Part shown: in pieces, positions 6,046 to 7,312 of the stretch
Layout of the letters: each line of letters begins with the position of its first letter
Position numbering within the stretch: the stretch's first letter is position 1
Position numbers and translations under genes: made by a program
Notes under the pieces: model-generated
What the model saw: the letters and a program-made list of their open reading frames with translations, nothing else
What the model was told of the DNA's origin: nothing
The model's database searches: none
Source of the DNA: Opitutales bacterium
GTDB taxonomy: Bacteria > Verrucomicrobiota > Verrucomicrobiia > Opitutales > T3Sed10-336
Direction: 5' to 3'
Assembly: GCA_007132315.1 (NCBI GenBank)
Contig: SLOW01000043.1
Coordinates: forward strand, 1-7,312
DNA: 7,312 nt

Positions 6046-6141
6046 GGCCAGGTCCTATGCAATGCTGGGCGGGCGAACTCCGCCAGGACCGGAAGGTAGC
6101 AACGGTAGCACCGCTCCACATGTGCCGTAGGTCGCCTGGCC
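6046..6141 (+). ncRNA. ffs: Bacterial small signal recognition particle RNA (4.5S type)
   Basis: This is the RNA part of the signal recognition particle, which with Ffh brings ribosomes making membrane proteins to FtsY. The conserved domain IV core is visible: CAGGACCGGAAGGTAGCA at about 6084-6101, with the GGAA tetraloop closed by C-G and the asymmetric purine-rich internal loop that Ffh binds. The ends GGCCAGG (6046-6052) and CCTGGCC (6135-6141) close the rod. At about 96 nt it is the short form lacking an Alu domain. It lies 22 bases upstream of dnaX, a common bacterial order, and a promoter fits just ahead of it. Confidence 0.93.
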
Positions 6142-6149
6142 ACTTTTTT
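6135..6149 (+). terminator. T6 tract ending the SRP RNA
   Basis: Six T (6144-6149) follow two bases after the 3' arm of the SRP RNA closing helix. The RNA rod plus this tract would act as an intrinsic terminator. Some read-through may supply dnaX, since no separate dnaX promoter fits in the remaining 14 bases. Confidence 0.5.
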
Positions 6150-6163
6150 GATTTTTCCGCGAA

Positions 6164-7312
<1,149 letters not shown>

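Overview
The window (about 60% GC, GC-rich third codon positions) looks like a mostly housekeeping stretch of a bacterial chromosome. Three things point to the PVC group (Verrucomicrobiota, Kiritimatiellota, Lentisphaerota and relatives): the ClpP sequence type, the XerC sequence type with a short extra loop before its box I arginine, and a broken integrase of a family I associate with those phyla. This placement is family recognition from memory, not a search, and I hold it at moderate confidence.

Layout: 1-324 has no convincing gene but starts with a perfect 10-bp inverted repeat around a G9 run. 325-1377 (minus) is a dead tyrosine recombinase with two frameshifts, an internal amber stop and no N-terminus. 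Its truncated end stops five bases from a tRNA-Gly(TCC) at 1383-1458 (plus) that has a weakened T stem. A long GC hairpin separates this tRNA from the convergent clpP (1576-2157, minus). Divergent from clpP is an aldo/keto reductase (2374-3387, plus), followed by two small hairpins, a promoter and an intact tRNA-Arg(CCT). Then, all on plus, come xerC (3890-4831), a membrane-anchored protein of unknown function (4886-5392), a PEGA-type lipoprotein (5463-5975), the small SRP RNA gene (6046-6141) with its own promoter, and dnaX (from 6164, running off the right edge).

How they fit together: clpP serves protein quality control, xerC serves chromosome dimer resolution, the SRP RNA serves membrane targeting, and dnaX encodes the clamp-loader subunit. 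They are core functions rather than one pathway. The SRP RNA-dnaX order is a common bacterial arrangement. The two envelope proteins between xerC and the SRP RNA gene may be co-expressed.

I see no new defence, mobile or biosynthetic system. The best leads are a complete-looking upstream half of a programmed -1 frameshift signal in dnaX (AGGAG, then 11 bases, then A AAA AAG in frame), the integrase remnant abutting a tRNA, and two mutually exclusive hairpins before the lipoprotein gene. Most genes here lack a clear Shine-Dalgarno sequence.
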